NCBI RefSeq assembly: GCF_001008165.2
Contig: NZ_CP011452.2
Coordinates: 1,798,001-1,862,000, forward strand
Length of the DNA: 64,000 bases
Source of the DNA: Croceibacterium atlanticum
Lineage (GTDB): Bacteria > Pseudomonadota > Alphaproteobacteria > Sphingomonadales > Sphingomonadaceae
Reading direction: 5' to 3'
A program made the position numbers and the translations under genes. Within the stretch, counting starts at the first letter, position 1. Each line of letters starts with the position of its first letter. The notes under the pieces were generated by a model that worked only from the letters and a program-made list of their open reading frames with translations, made no database searches and was not told the DNA's origin. This document shows positions 41,201-49,008 of the stretch, one piece after another.

Positions 41201-41486
41201 CCATCACGCCATTATCTTCTGCCTGGGTGTAGACATGCTCCACCCCGTCAATGCTCTTGACGATCGTCTCCAGCGGCTTGGCCACCAGTTCCACCGCATC
41301 GCTGGCCGAAAGGCCGGGCGCGGCGACCTGGATATCGACCATCGGCACGCTGATCTGCGGTTCTTCCTCGCGCGGGATCGTCATCGTCGCCAGCAGGCCG
41401 ACAAGGATCGCCGCCAGCAGGGCGAGCGGCGTCAGGGGCGAATTGATCGACGCCCGCGTCAGATTGCCCGATATGCCCAGGCTCAT
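38229..41486 (-). CDS. RND efflux transporter permease
   Basis: A 1085-residue inner-membrane RND pump with two halves of six helices and large periplasmic loops. The N-terminal LTPLALLAAILVGLLATMTIPREEEPQISVPMVDI is typical of pumps of the AcrB superfamily. The proton-relay aspartates lie in IGILVDDAIVMIENIARH. It is encoded with a HlyD-type adaptor, whose stop overlaps its ATG, and a TolC-like protein across the divergent promoter. The substrate is unknown; neighbouring genes suggest a sulfur or redox-related compound. Long open frames on the opposite strand within it are shadow. Confidence 0.92.
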   Translation of the reverse strand: MSLGISGNLTRASINSPLTPLALLAAILVGLLATMTIPREEEPQISVPMVDIQVAAPGLSASDAVELVAKPLETIVKSIDGVEHVYTQAEDNGVMVTARFLVGSDAEDAAIRVDEKIAANIDRIPVGIPPPMVTVRGINDVPIVVLTLSPRPDAHGNWTDQSLYQLASRLRTEIAKVDNVGLTFLVGGQEQAIRVVPDPAKLAARQVPLSSVIEATSQANRAFPVGTVREEGVAATVIAGESLRTADEVGSLKVRSVNGGQVLLRDVARVSEEPMQDQARAWRWAKHGAEGEEGGTWAMTPAVSLAVAKRAGANAVNVSDSIVERVEALQGSLIPDTVEVSVTRNYGETANEKANELLFHLALATISIVILIGFAIGWREAGVTAIVIPTTILLTMFASNIMGFTINRVSLFALIFSIGILVDDAIVMIENIARHWAMNDGRSRQQAAIEAVAEVGNPTIVATLTVVAALLPMLFVSGLMGPYMAPIPINASAAMVFSFFVAVIIAPWLMIRFARKTLAHGHGEDEHGGKLGALYGRVASRVIATRKGAWRFLIGVGIATLIACSMFYFKAVTVKLLPFDNKSEVQLVVDMPEGTSLEATSGVLERAAAVVRSVPEVEAMEAYAGTSAPFNFNGLVRHYFLRAKPWMGDLMVTLAEKGERSRSSHEIAVDLREKLAALQLPEGSSIKVVETPPGPPVLATLLAEIYGPDEATRRATAEQVEAIFEEVPFIVDVDNSFGEPSPQLRLLPDRDRIDHYNLSERQVFDSIGALLGDTVVGYAPQDQGRDPLPIQLSLDQSQRSWSQALGATPVAVAQGPAGPQLIRLDQVVDASMGEGEQAIFRRDGRGAAMVQAELAGRYEAPIYGMLAVNEAIDNFDWAAAGLQKPEIALNGQPQDEQHTTLLWDGEWEITWVTFRDMGAAFMVALLAIYVLVVGQFQNFKLPLVILTPIPLTLVGIVLGHMLFGAPFTATSMIGFIALAGIIVRNSILLVDFIRHARTPEKSLRDILLEAGMIRFKPIVLTAAAAMIGAAVILTDPIFQGLAISLLFGLASSTLLTVLVIPAIYVVLRDDERPMTLAGAGRSGDE

Positions 41487-42517
41487 TCTTCGGCTCCGGA
41501 TCCCGTGGCGACGATCGTATCACCCGCCGACACGCCGGACAGGATTTCCACCATGCCTTCCTCGCCCGAAGGGGCTGTCTGGACGGGCACGGTGGCGATC
41601 TGGCCGTCCTCGCTGCGCAAGGACACGTAATCCACGCCAAATCGCGTGGTGACGTAATTTTCAGGAACAAGCAGCGCCTTGTGTGCCCCGCTTTCCACCC
41701 GCGCGGCAACGCGCCTGCCGATAAGCTTGCTGTCCAGCCCGGCGATCCGCGCATCGGCGCGCACCTGCCCGGCGGTGACCGAGGGATAGACCCGCGTAAT
41801 CGTTCCACGCAGCGAGCCATCCTGCCCGGCAATCCCTTCAGCGATCACCGAAGAACCGACATTCACCTCTTCCGCGAGGGATTCCGGCAGGTCGAGCCGC
41901 AGCACGACCGGGCCGGATGTTATGGTGGCAATCGGCATGCCCGGCGCGACAGCCGATCCGGCTGGAATATCCGCTGCCAGGACGCGGCCCGTCGCAGGGG
42001 CCACGACGGCACCCTGCCCGGCAACGGCGCCGACTGCCTGCTGCTGCGCCTTGGCCGCACGGACCTGCGCCTGCGCCGCTTCGGCAGCGGCCCTCGCCTG
42101 TTCCAGCCGCGCCTTGGAATAGACGCCATTGTCATGGAGATATTTAGCGCGGTCCAATTCCGCCTGGGCGGCGACGGCCTGCGCCTGGGCGGCTGCGGCC
42201 TGCGCGCCATAGGCGCTGCCCTGATAGCCGAGCTGGCTATCGACGATGCGGCCGATCACCTGCCCCTTCTTCACATAATCGCCTTCTCCGACGGAGAGCG
42301 TGGTGAGAATTCCGGGTATCCGGGCAATGGCCTGCGCCTGGTCAACGGTCGAAACTTCCGCGCTGACCGATGTCCAGCGGGCCGCGTCCGTTTCCTTCAG
42401 AACCAGCACCGGGCCCGTAGGCGCCTCCGCCTCTGCCTGTTCGGGCGCGGATTCGCCGCAGGCCGAAAGCGGGGCAAGGGCCAGCATGGCCACGGCGATC
42501 CTCGTCGAAATGCGCAT
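41483..42517 (-). CDS. RND pump periplasmic adaptor subunit (HlyD/MFP family lipoprotein)
   Basis: A 344-residue membrane-fusion protein. The signal peptide ends in LAPLSACGES, a lipobox with Cys at about 20. IARIPGILTTLSVGEGDYVKKGQVIGRI is the lipoyl domain, followed by a helical hairpin rich in Ala and Gln and by the second lipoyl half GQGAVVAPATGRVLAADIPAGSAVAPG. The start ATG 42517 has GGAGGGG before it; the frame is open 32 codons further upstream. Transcribed from the rhodanese promoter. Confidence 0.9.
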   Translation of the reverse strand: MRISTRIAVAMLALAPLSACGESAPEQAEAEAPTGPVLVLKETDAARWTSVSAEVSTVDQAQAIARIPGILTTLSVGEGDYVKKGQVIGRIVDSQLGYQGSAYGAQAAAAQAQAVAAQAELDRAKYLHDNGVYSKARLEQARAAAEAAQAQVRAAKAQQQAVGAVAGQGAVVAPATGRVLAADIPAGSAVAPGMPIATITSGPVVLRLDLPESLAEEVNVGSSVIAEGIAGQDGSLRGTITRVYPSVTAGQVRADARIAGLDSKLIGRRVAARVESGAHKALLVPENYVTTRFGVDYVSLRSEDGQIATVPVQTAPSGEEGMVEILSGVSAGDTIVATGSGAEE

Positions 42518-42531
42518 GCGCTTCCCCTCCA

Positions 42532-42861
42532 TCAGCCTTCCACCGGCATGCCGGCCTTCATCCATGCCCGCATACCACCTGCAAGATGCGCATCCACGCC
42601 GGTATCCGCACATTGACGGAGCGCCTGGGCCGACCGGATGCCGCCGGCGCAGATCAGCACGACATTGCAGGGATCCGTATCGGGAAGCCGCGCGGCGTCG
42701 AAGCGCGAAAGCGGCAAATTGATCGCGCCGGGCACATGGCCATCGGCGAACTCGGCCGGTTCACGCACATCCACCACGCAGGCCTGACCGCGCTGGATCA
42801 TGGATTGAAGCTCTTCCGGGGTGACATCCCGGCGTTTTGCCCGCTTGCCGAATCCGAACAT
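42532..42861 (-). CDS. Rhodanese-like domain protein
   Basis: A 109-residue single-domain sulfurtransferase. CVVDVREPAEFADGHVPGAINLPL is the N-terminal rhodanese block and VVLICAGGIRSAQAL carries the active-site cysteine in a six-residue loop CAGGIR. HLAGGMRAWMKAGMP ends the domain. The start at 42861 has GAGGTCAGG ahead; the open frame upstream is not coding. The gene diverges from the sulfide:quinone oxidoreductase and leads the unit that includes adaptor, pump and thioredoxin, so it fits a role in passing sulfane sulfur. Confidence 0.9.
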   Translation of the reverse strand: MFGFGKRAKRRDVTPEELQSMIQRGQACVVDVREPAEFADGHVPGAINLPLSRFDAARLPDTDPCNVVLICAGGIRSAQALRQCADTGVDAHLAGGMRAWMKAGMPVEG

Positions 42862-42908
42862 CCTGACCTCACTTCGATTTATCACTTGTCTATAGCGTGT
42901 ATATGTTA

Positions 42909-42920
42909 TATTGGTCAATA
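42909..42920. promoter_or_regulatory. Candidate ArsR-type operator, site 2
   Basis: TATTGGTCAATA is a perfect inverted repeat of TATTG with a two-base spacer, 22 bases upstream of the sulfide:quinone oxidoreductase start and 47 bases upstream of the rhodanese start. It resembles site 1 at 36730 apart from one inserted base and the last position. Confidence 0.45.
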
Positions 42921-42942
42921 CGTAATCGAGGAGATGGATGCT

Positions 42943-44223
42943 ATGAGCGAGTCGCATGTCGTCGTGCTGGGCGCCGGCCTGGGTGGCACAATCGCAGCCT
43001 ACGAGATACGCCAGGCATTGCGCGGCAAGGCGCGCGTCACCGTGGTCAACAAGGGCGAAGATTACTGGTTCGTCCCGTCCAATCCCTGGGTAGCCGTGGG
43101 CTGGCGCGAACCGGAGGCGATCCGCGTCCATCTGCCGCCGGTCATGGAAAAGCACGGCATCGCCTTTACCGGCGCCGGTGCGCGCAAGGTCGATCCGGAA
43201 AACAACCGCATCGAACTCAATGATGATTCAATAATCGAATATGATTACCTGATCATCGCCACCGGGCCGGAACTCGCTTTCGACGAAATCGAAGGTTTCG
43301 GCCCCGAAGGCTTCACCCAGTCCGTGTGCGAAACGCCTCATGCCAAGGCGGCGCATGACGCGTTCGAGGAACTGTGCAAGAACCCCCGCCCGATCGTGGT
43401 CGGCGCCGTGCAGGGCGCCTCCTGCTATGGCCCGGCATATGAAACCGCCATGATCCTCGACACCGAACTGAAGCGACGGAAAATCCGCGACAAGGTGCCG
43501 ATGACCTTCATCACGCCCGAACCCTATATCGGCCATCTGGGGCTGGACGGCGTTGGCGACACCAAGAGCCTGCTGGAAAGCGAAATGCGCGACCGGCACA
43601 TCAAGTGGATCACCAATGCCAAGGTGACGAGCGTGGAAGACGGCGTCTGCCATGTCGAGGAAGTCAATGAGGACGGATCGACCAAGACCACGCATGATCT
43701 GGATTTCGGCTGGGCCATGATGCTGCCCGCATTCCGCGGCGTGAAGGCGCTGATGGGCATAGAAGGCCTGGTCAATCCGCGCGGCTTCGTGATTACCGAT
43801 AAGCATCAGCGCAATCCGAAATATCCGAATGTCTTCGGCCTCGGCGTTTGCATAGCCATTCCGCCCGTGGGCCCCACCCCGCTGCCTGTCGGCGTGCCCA
43901 AGACCGGCTTCATGATCGAAAGCATGGTAACCGCCATCGCGGAGAACCTGAAAGAGATCCTGAACGGCGCGGAACCGACGCATGAAGCGTCGTGGAACGC
44001 GATCTGCCTGGCCGATTTCGGCGATGGCGGCGTGGCCTTTGTCGCCATACCGCAGATCCCGCCGCGCAACACCAACTGGGCAAGCGAAGGCAAGTGGGTC
44101 CATCTCGCCAAGATCGGATTCGAAAAATACTTCCTGCGCAAGGTGCGCCGGGGCGAAAGCGAACCCTTCTACGAAAAGCTTGCCCTGCATGTGCTGGGCG
44201 TGAAGAAACTGCGTTTCGACTGA
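42943..44223 (+). CDS. sqr: Sulfide:quinone oxidoreductase
   Basis: A 426-residue FAD-dependent membrane-associated enzyme that oxidises sulfide to sulfane sulfur and reduces quinone. FAD binding is VVVLGAGLGGTIAAYEI at 6-22. Three cysteines, Cys129, Cys161 (QGASCYGPAYE) and Cys355 (NAICLADFGDGG), correspond in order and spacing to the catalytic triad of characterised enzymes (about 128, 160 and 356). The C-terminal region AKIGFEKYFLRKVRRG should dock on the membrane. ATG 42943 fits GAGGAG at 9 bases. This is the best anchor for calling the surrounding island a sulfide response. Confidence 0.9.
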   Translation: MSESHVVVLGAGLGGTIAAYEIRQALRGKARVTVVNKGEDYWFVPSNPWVAVGWREPEAIRVHLPPVMEKHGIAFTGAGARKVDPENNRIELNDDSIIEYDYLIIATGPELAFDEIEGFGPEGFTQSVCETPHAKAAHDAFEELCKNPRPIVVGAVQGASCYGPAYETAMILDTELKRRKIRDKVPMTFITPEPYIGHLGLDGVGDTKSLLESEMRDRHIKWITNAKVTSVEDGVCHVEEVNEDGSTKTTHDLDFGWAMMLPAFRGVKALMGIEGLVNPRGFVITDKHQRNPKYPNVFGLGVCIAIPPVGPTPLPVGVPKTGFMIESMVTAIAENLKEILNGAEPTHEASWNAICLADFGDGGVAFVAIPQIPPRNTNWASEGKWVHLAKIGFEKYFLRKVRRGESEPFYEKLALHVLGVKKLRFD

Positions 44224-44235
44224 GGAGATGATGCG

Positions 44236-44439
44236 ATGAATCTCGACCGTGCCGTTATGGCCTTTGCCGGCATCGTTGTGCTGGCCAGCGCGATCCTCTC
44301 CATTACCGTCCACCCCTGGTGGATCGCTCTCACCATCTTTGCCGGTTTGAACATGCTGCAGGCCAGCTTCACCGGCTTTTGCCCGGCGGCGATGGTCTTC
44401 CGCGCGCTGGGCGTGCGGCAGGGCACGGCATTCCGCTGA
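44236..44439 (+). CDS. DUF2892 (YgaP-type) inner-membrane protein
   Basis: A 67-residue protein of two membrane helices with a conserved turn, ASFTGFCPAAMVF. It is of the family found as the membrane tail of the rhodanese YgaP and as a stand-alone gene in sulfide-oxidation loci, where it may carry sulfur species or thiocyanate out of the cell. It is encoded 12 bases after the oxidoreductase on the same strand, and 8 bases before the TolC-like gene. Confidence 0.9.
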   Translation: MNLDRAVMAFAGIVVLASAILSITVHPWWIALTIFAGLNMLQASFTGFCPAAMVFRALGVRQGTAFR

Positions 44440-44447
44440 GCCCGGCC

Positions 44448-45716
44448 ATGCGTCGCAAGCTGATCCTGCTTACAGCCACCGCCACATTTGCGCTGCCGCT
44501 GAATGCGGCGGCGCAATCGCTGGATGAAACCATCGCGGCGAGCATGGCCAATTCGCCCACCCTTGCCGCCGCCCGCGCGCGCGAAGATGCGGCCGACGCC
44601 GCCGTGAAGCAGGCCCGCGCAGAACGGATGCCCCAGGCCAGCGTGGAAGGGCAGATCGGCACCGGCAGGCTGAATCCCAAGGGCTATTTCGGCCTCAGCG
44701 CCGACGATGTCACGCCCCGGTCGGCGCAGGCGACAGTGGAATTGCCGATCTTCACCGGCGGCAAGATCGGTTCCGCCGTGCGGCAGGCGAAAGGCGGCGC
44801 GGAAATTGCCGAGCTGGCGACATATTCGACCATGCTCGATCTCCGCCTGCAGGTGGTGCGCAGCTTCACCAATGCCCTGTCCGCCAAGGAAGAAGTCAAA
44901 AGCTATTCCGCATTGCAGGCATCGCTGGCCGAAGTTCTGCGGCAGGCGAAACTGTCCTTCAACGCTGGCGGCGCGACCGCGACCGACGTGGCCCAGGCCG
45001 AGGCACGACTGGCGGAAGCGGAAGCCGGGCTTGCCCGGGCGCAAGGCAATCTGGCCGCCGGGATGGGCCGGCTGGAAGCGCTGGCAGGCGAAAGGATCGA
45101 CCCCAGCGGCGATCTGCCGCCGCCGCCCGAAACACCGGCCGATCTCGACGCGTCGGTGGAACTTGCGGTGCTGGACAATCCGCAGGTGGAACAGGCCCGG
45201 CGCGCAGCCGATATTGCCCATGCCGGGGTTTCAGCGGCCAGGGCCGAATATCTGCCCGACGTCGGACTTTATGCCGAAGCGGCGAGCGTGCGGGACCAGT
45301 TCTTCCCCGGCTATACCGCAGATAGCGCCAGTGTCGGCGTGCGCGGCCGCTGGACCTTCTTCAGTGGCGGCCGCACCGGCGCCAAGGTGACTGGCGCCGA
45401 AGCCAATGAACGGGCTGCGCTGGCCGATATCCGGGCGGCGGAGCTTGAGGTCCGGACAGCGGCAATCCAGAGTTTCGAGGCCCTGCGTGCGGCAACGCTG
45501 ATGCGCATCGCGGCGGACAAGCGGGTGGCGGCCACGCAAGAGGCGCTGCGCGGTACCCGGCTGGAAGTGGAAGTGGGGGCCAAGCCGCAGCTGGCCCTGC
45601 TCGATGCGGAGCGGGAAGCTATTGCCGCGCGCGTGGCGCAGATCGACGCCGCCGGGCAGGTGCTTGTCGCCGCCTATACCTTGCGCGCCGTGACGGGGAT
45701 GGACGGCGCGCCCTGA
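44448..45716 (+). CDS. TolC family outer-membrane channel
   Basis: A 422-residue outer-membrane efflux protein. The signal peptide ends after LPLNAAAQS. Two repeats of long helices and short strands follow, each beginning with the pattern LDETIAASMANSPTLAAARAR and VELAVLDNPQVEQARRAAD. It would complete the RND pump whose permease and adaptor are encoded on the other strand. The start at 44448 follows the DUF2892 stop; the frame open upstream to 44319 overlaps that gene. It ends 9 bases before the convergent CydC gene. Confidence 0.9.
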   Translation: MRRKLILLTATATFALPLNAAAQSLDETIAASMANSPTLAAARAREDAADAAVKQARAERMPQASVEGQIGTGRLNPKGYFGLSADDVTPRSAQATVELPIFTGGKIGSAVRQAKGGAEIAELATYSTMLDLRLQVVRSFTNALSAKEEVKSYSALQASLAEVLRQAKLSFNAGGATATDVAQAEARLAEAEAGLARAQGNLAAGMGRLEALAGERIDPSGDLPPPPETPADLDASVELAVLDNPQVEQARRAADIAHAGVSAARAEYLPDVGLYAEAASVRDQFFPGYTADSASVGVRGRWTFFSGGRTGAKVTGAEANERAALADIRAAELEVRTAAIQSFEALRAATLMRIAADKRVAATQEALRGTRLEVEVGAKPQLALLDAEREAIAARVAQIDAAGQVLVAAYTLRAVTGMDGAP

Positions 45717-45725
45717 CAGCGCGCT

Positions 45726-47315
45726 CTACAGCCGGACCAGTTTTCCGATCTCAAGGGCCCGCCTCGTCAGCGAGAGCGGATGCCGGCGATGCGATACAAG
45801 GATCAGCCCGGTCCCGGTTTCGTCCAGCCAGCGCCCCAGCGCGGCAATCAGCGCCTGTTCCGTTTCCGGGTCGAGCCCCTCGGTCGGCTCGTCCAGCAGC
45901 AGCCATGGGCGGCCGGCCAGTATCGCGCGGGCGAGCGAAAGGCGCTTGCGCTCTCCACCCGACAATATGCCGCCGGCTTCCCCCAGCCGGGTTTCCAGCT
46001 TTTCCGGCGCTCGGGAAATCCGATCCGCCAATTGCGCCACTTCCAGCGCGCGCCACATTGCATCATCATCCACCCCGGGGCGCGCAAGGCGGAGATTGTC
46101 GGCAATGGTTCCCGCCAGCATCGGGGCATCCTGCGGGGAAAGGGCAAATTGCATACACAACGCGTCGGCGCTGCACAGGGCAAGCAATTGGCCGTCGAGT
46201 TCCACCGGCACTTGCAGGGCGCGCATACCCGCCAGCGCTTCCAACACCATGGTCTTGCCCGAACCGGAAATGCCGGTGATCGCCAGCCGCGCGCCCGGTT
46301 CCAGAACCATGTCGCCGAATTTGAGCGTGGCCGCTTCTTTCCTTGCCGCGCCCTGAACCGGCGCATCGGCCAGTTCCTGCAAGGCGGCGATCCGCCGCAG
46401 CCCTTCCCGCACTGTCGCGCCGCGGAACACGCTGCGGGCGAAGGATCCCATCGCCTCTATCGCAGCCGATGCTGCCAGCAGCGCCAAGGCAAGGATTGGC
46501 GCCTCCGCCGTGGAGGTGACAAGCACGGCCGCCACTGCCAGCGCGCCATAGCCAAGCAGGAAACCGGCCATCGCCGCTTCGGCGCGGAACAGGCGGGCGT
46601 GGGCTGCATCCAGCCGGGCAGCGATCGGGAAGAGTTCCGCCGTCACCCGGTCAGCCAGCCCATAGGCGGCGATTTCGGATCGGGCGCCCGCGAAATCGAC
46701 ATAGCGAATGCGCAATTCGCCCAGCGCCTCTGCCGCATCATGCGCGGGCCGGTCCGTCAGGCGGCGCGCCATTTCGCGCAGCAGGAAAGGCAGCGCGGCG
46801 AGCATCAGCGCCAGAAGCACCGCGGGCAACCATCCGGCCATTGCCGTGAGCACCAGCCCCGCAATGGCGGCGACAACACTTGCCTGCCGTGCGGGCCGCC
46901 GGACCACCAGATCCTCCAGCGCCTGGATGTCGCCGATCAGGCGCGCACTTGCATCGCCGCCAGACATGTCTGGCGCATTGCGGCTATCCTGCGCCGACAG
47001 CCGGGCGAAGAGCCGGCCGCGCAATTCCGCCATGCCCAGCAATGCACCCTGGTGCGACCAGATCCGTTCGCCATAGCGTGAGACGGTGCGCAGAATGGCC
47101 AGCAGGCGGATGGAAGCGCTGGGGATCAGATAGTTGAAACCCAGCACCGCGGCAGGACCGGCCACGCCCGCAATGGCGGCACCTGTCAGAAACCAGCCGG
47201 AAACCGCCAGCAGCAGGATGGAAGACAAGGCGGCCACCGAAGCGGAAATCCCCCCCAGCAACACCAGCCGCCGCGTTTCGCGCGTCATCCCCGCCAGATC
47301 GAGCAGTGGCTTCAC
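45726..47315 (-). CDS. cydC: Thiol reductant ABC exporter subunit CydC
   Basis: A 529-residue ABC half-transporter with six membrane helices in the first 300 residues. Walker A GISGSGKTM, signature LSGGERKRLSLARAIL and Walker B WLLLDEPTEGLD are present. With CydD it exports cysteine and glutathione and is needed to assemble cytochrome bd. The ATG at 47315 overlaps the CydD stop (ATGA). The neighbouring bd oxidase genes support CydC rather than a generic exporter. Confidence 0.9.
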   Translation of the reverse strand: MKPLLDLAGMTRETRRLVLLGGISASVAALSSILLLAVSGWFLTGAAIAGVAGPAAVLGFNYLIPSASIRLLAILRTVSRYGERIWSHQGALLGMAELRGRLFARLSAQDSRNAPDMSGGDASARLIGDIQALEDLVVRRPARQASVVAAIAGLVLTAMAGWLPAVLLALMLAALPFLLREMARRLTDRPAHDAAEALGELRIRYVDFAGARSEIAAYGLADRVTAELFPIAARLDAAHARLFRAEAAMAGFLLGYGALAVAAVLVTSTAEAPILALALLAASAAIEAMGSFARSVFRGATVREGLRRIAALQELADAPVQGAARKEAATLKFGDMVLEPGARLAITGISGSGKTMVLEALAGMRALQVPVELDGQLLALCSADALCMQFALSPQDAPMLAGTIADNLRLARPGVDDDAMWRALEVAQLADRISRAPEKLETRLGEAGGILSGGERKRLSLARAILAGRPWLLLDEPTEGLDPETEQALIAALGRWLDETGTGLILVSHRRHPLSLTRRALEIGKLVRL

Positions 47316-48880
47316 AGTGCCAGCTCCACACGCGCCGCATCGGCGACCAGCGGATCATGCGTTGCGGCCAGCACGCAGCGTTCCCGCGCCAGATCGGTGA
47401 GAAGCGCGATTATGGCCTGTGCGCTTTCCGGATCGAGATCGGCCGTCGGTTCATCGCACAGCAGCAGGGGCCGCCCGGACAAAATCGCACGGGCAAGGCC
47501 GATGCGCCGCCTTTCCCCGCCCGACAGGCCGGCCCCCGCATGATCGACCGGCAGGGCCAGCCCGCCGCGCCGATCCAGCACCGGGCCCAGCCCCACCCGT
47601 TCCGCCACTGCGCGAATCTCTGCTTCAGATGCGCCGGGCGCGGCCAGTGCGATATTTTCCGCCAGCGTTCCGGGCAGCAGCAAGGGCCGCTGCGCTGCCC
47701 AGGCGACCTGCGCCGGATCGGGCGCATCGCCCGATATTGTCGTGACCCGGCCCGCAGCGGGATCGATCTGCCCCGCGATTGCCGCCAGTGTAGTAGTCTT
47801 GCCGCTGCCCGTCGGCCCCAGCAGAACGCCGAAATCATTTGCGGACAATTCCATGTCCAGCGGCCCGACTTTTCCGCCCGGCCATTCCAGCACCAACCCG
47901 CGCAGCCACAATCCGTCGAACCCTCCCCGCTCAGGCGCACCGTCACGCGGCGATGCCTCGCCCGCCTCCTTCTCCGGCAATGCCTCTGCCAGGGCGCTTT
48001 CCGCCGCTTCGCCCAATTGCTTTTCGTGATAGGCCGCCGCCAGCCGCCGCATGGGCAGATAGAATTCCGGCGCCATGGCAAGCGCGAAAAAGGCCGGCAC
48101 CAGGGTCAATTGCTCGGGCGGATCGAAGGGCAACAGGCCAAGCAGGGAAAAACCGCAATAGACCGCGACCAGAGCCACGGCGAGGGCCGAGAAAAACTCC
48201 AGCACGGCGCCGGAAATGAAGGCCACGCGCAAAACGCGGATCGTCCGTTCGGCAACGTCGCGTGTGGCAAGTTTCACCTGCCGCACGATCCGTTCCTCCG
48301 CCCCGAAATGGCGGATCAGCGGCAAGTTCCGCACCCGGTCCACGAAGAGGCCTGACAGCGAAGCAAGAGCCGCCAGCTGCCGGTCCGATGCGCGGCGCGC
48401 CGCCGTGCCCGCCAGGATCATGCCGAAGATAAAGGGCAGCAGCGTGCCGATCATGATCAGCGCCGCCACCCAGCTGGCAAATGCCACGATCCCCACAACC
48501 ATGACCGGACCCAATGCGGCCGCCAGTCGCGACGGGGCGAACCGGGAATCATGGTCTTCTATCGCCTGAACATGATCGATCGCCAGAGTCGCGCTTTCCC
48601 CTGAAAGCACCGGCCGGGGCAGCTGGCCAGCCAGCAGGTGGCGCCAGACACGCCCTCTCACTTCGTGGATGTGACGCTGCGCCGCCCTGATCGCATGGCC
48701 GTGGACCAGATATACGGCAAGCGCGCGCACCGCCGCACCGGCCACTATCAGCACGAGTGAAATATAAGGAAATTCAACACTTTCCAGATGGCCGCCAATG
48801 GCTGACGCAATACCCCAGGCGAACATTGCGGCGCCTGCAATATCCAGCAGCCAGAACAATCCGGAGGTCTTGGGATTCAA
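47312..48880 (-). CDS. cydD: Thiol reductant ABC exporter subunit CydD
   Basis: A 522-residue partner of CydC. It has an N-terminal membrane domain, Walker A LLGPTGSGKTTTLA, signature LSGGERRRIGLARAIL and Walker B LLLCDEPTADLD. FYLPMRRLAAAYHEKQLGEA is the CydD-type coupling stretch. The gene diverges from cydA across 128 bases and precedes cydC. Exporting thiols to the periplasm ties it functionally both to the bd oxidase and to the sulfur island next door. Confidence 0.9.
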   Translation of the reverse strand: MNPKTSGLFWLLDIAGAAMFAWGIASAIGGHLESVEFPYISLVLIVAGAAVRALAVYLVHGHAIRAAQRHIHEVRGRVWRHLLAGQLPRPVLSGESATLAIDHVQAIEDHDSRFAPSRLAAALGPVMVVGIVAFASWVAALIMIGTLLPFIFGMILAGTAARRASDRQLAALASLSGLFVDRVRNLPLIRHFGAEERIVRQVKLATRDVAERTIRVLRVAFISGAVLEFFSALAVALVAVYCGFSLLGLLPFDPPEQLTLVPAFFALAMAPEFYLPMRRLAAAYHEKQLGEAAESALAEALPEKEAGEASPRDGAPERGGFDGLWLRGLVLEWPGGKVGPLDMELSANDFGVLLGPTGSGKTTTLAAIAGQIDPAAGRVTTISGDAPDPAQVAWAAQRPLLLPGTLAENIALAAPGASEAEIRAVAERVGLGPVLDRRGGLALPVDHAGAGLSGGERRRIGLARAILSGRPLLLCDEPTADLDPESAQAIIALLTDLARERCVLAATHDPLVADAARVELAL

Positions 48881-48907
48881 ATTTCTGAAACCATGTAACT
48901 GTTATGC

Positions 48908-48921
48908 TTGACTCATATAAA
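48908..48921. promoter_or_regulatory. Possible Fnr/FixK-like site before cydA
   Basis: TTGACTCATATAAA matches eight of ten conserved positions of the TTGAT-N4-ATCAA motif of Fnr and FixK proteins. It lies in the divergent region between cydD and cydA, where an oxygen-sensing regulator would be expected. This is a weak match by inspection. Confidence 0.3.
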
Positions 48922-49008
48922 GGCGGAGCGTAGCGCTCTTCATCAGGAACTCCATATATTCGGCGCTATCCTTCGGAACCGCCGGGTGACAACCCCAAAG
49001 AGGTCCTC

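Noticed and set aside
37959-41630. Very long open frames on the plus strand opposite the RND transporter (for example 37959-40238 and 40407-41630)
   Set aside because: They are antisense to a clear RND pump, have skewed His/Arg/Gln composition and resemble no family. High GC removes stop codons from this frame.
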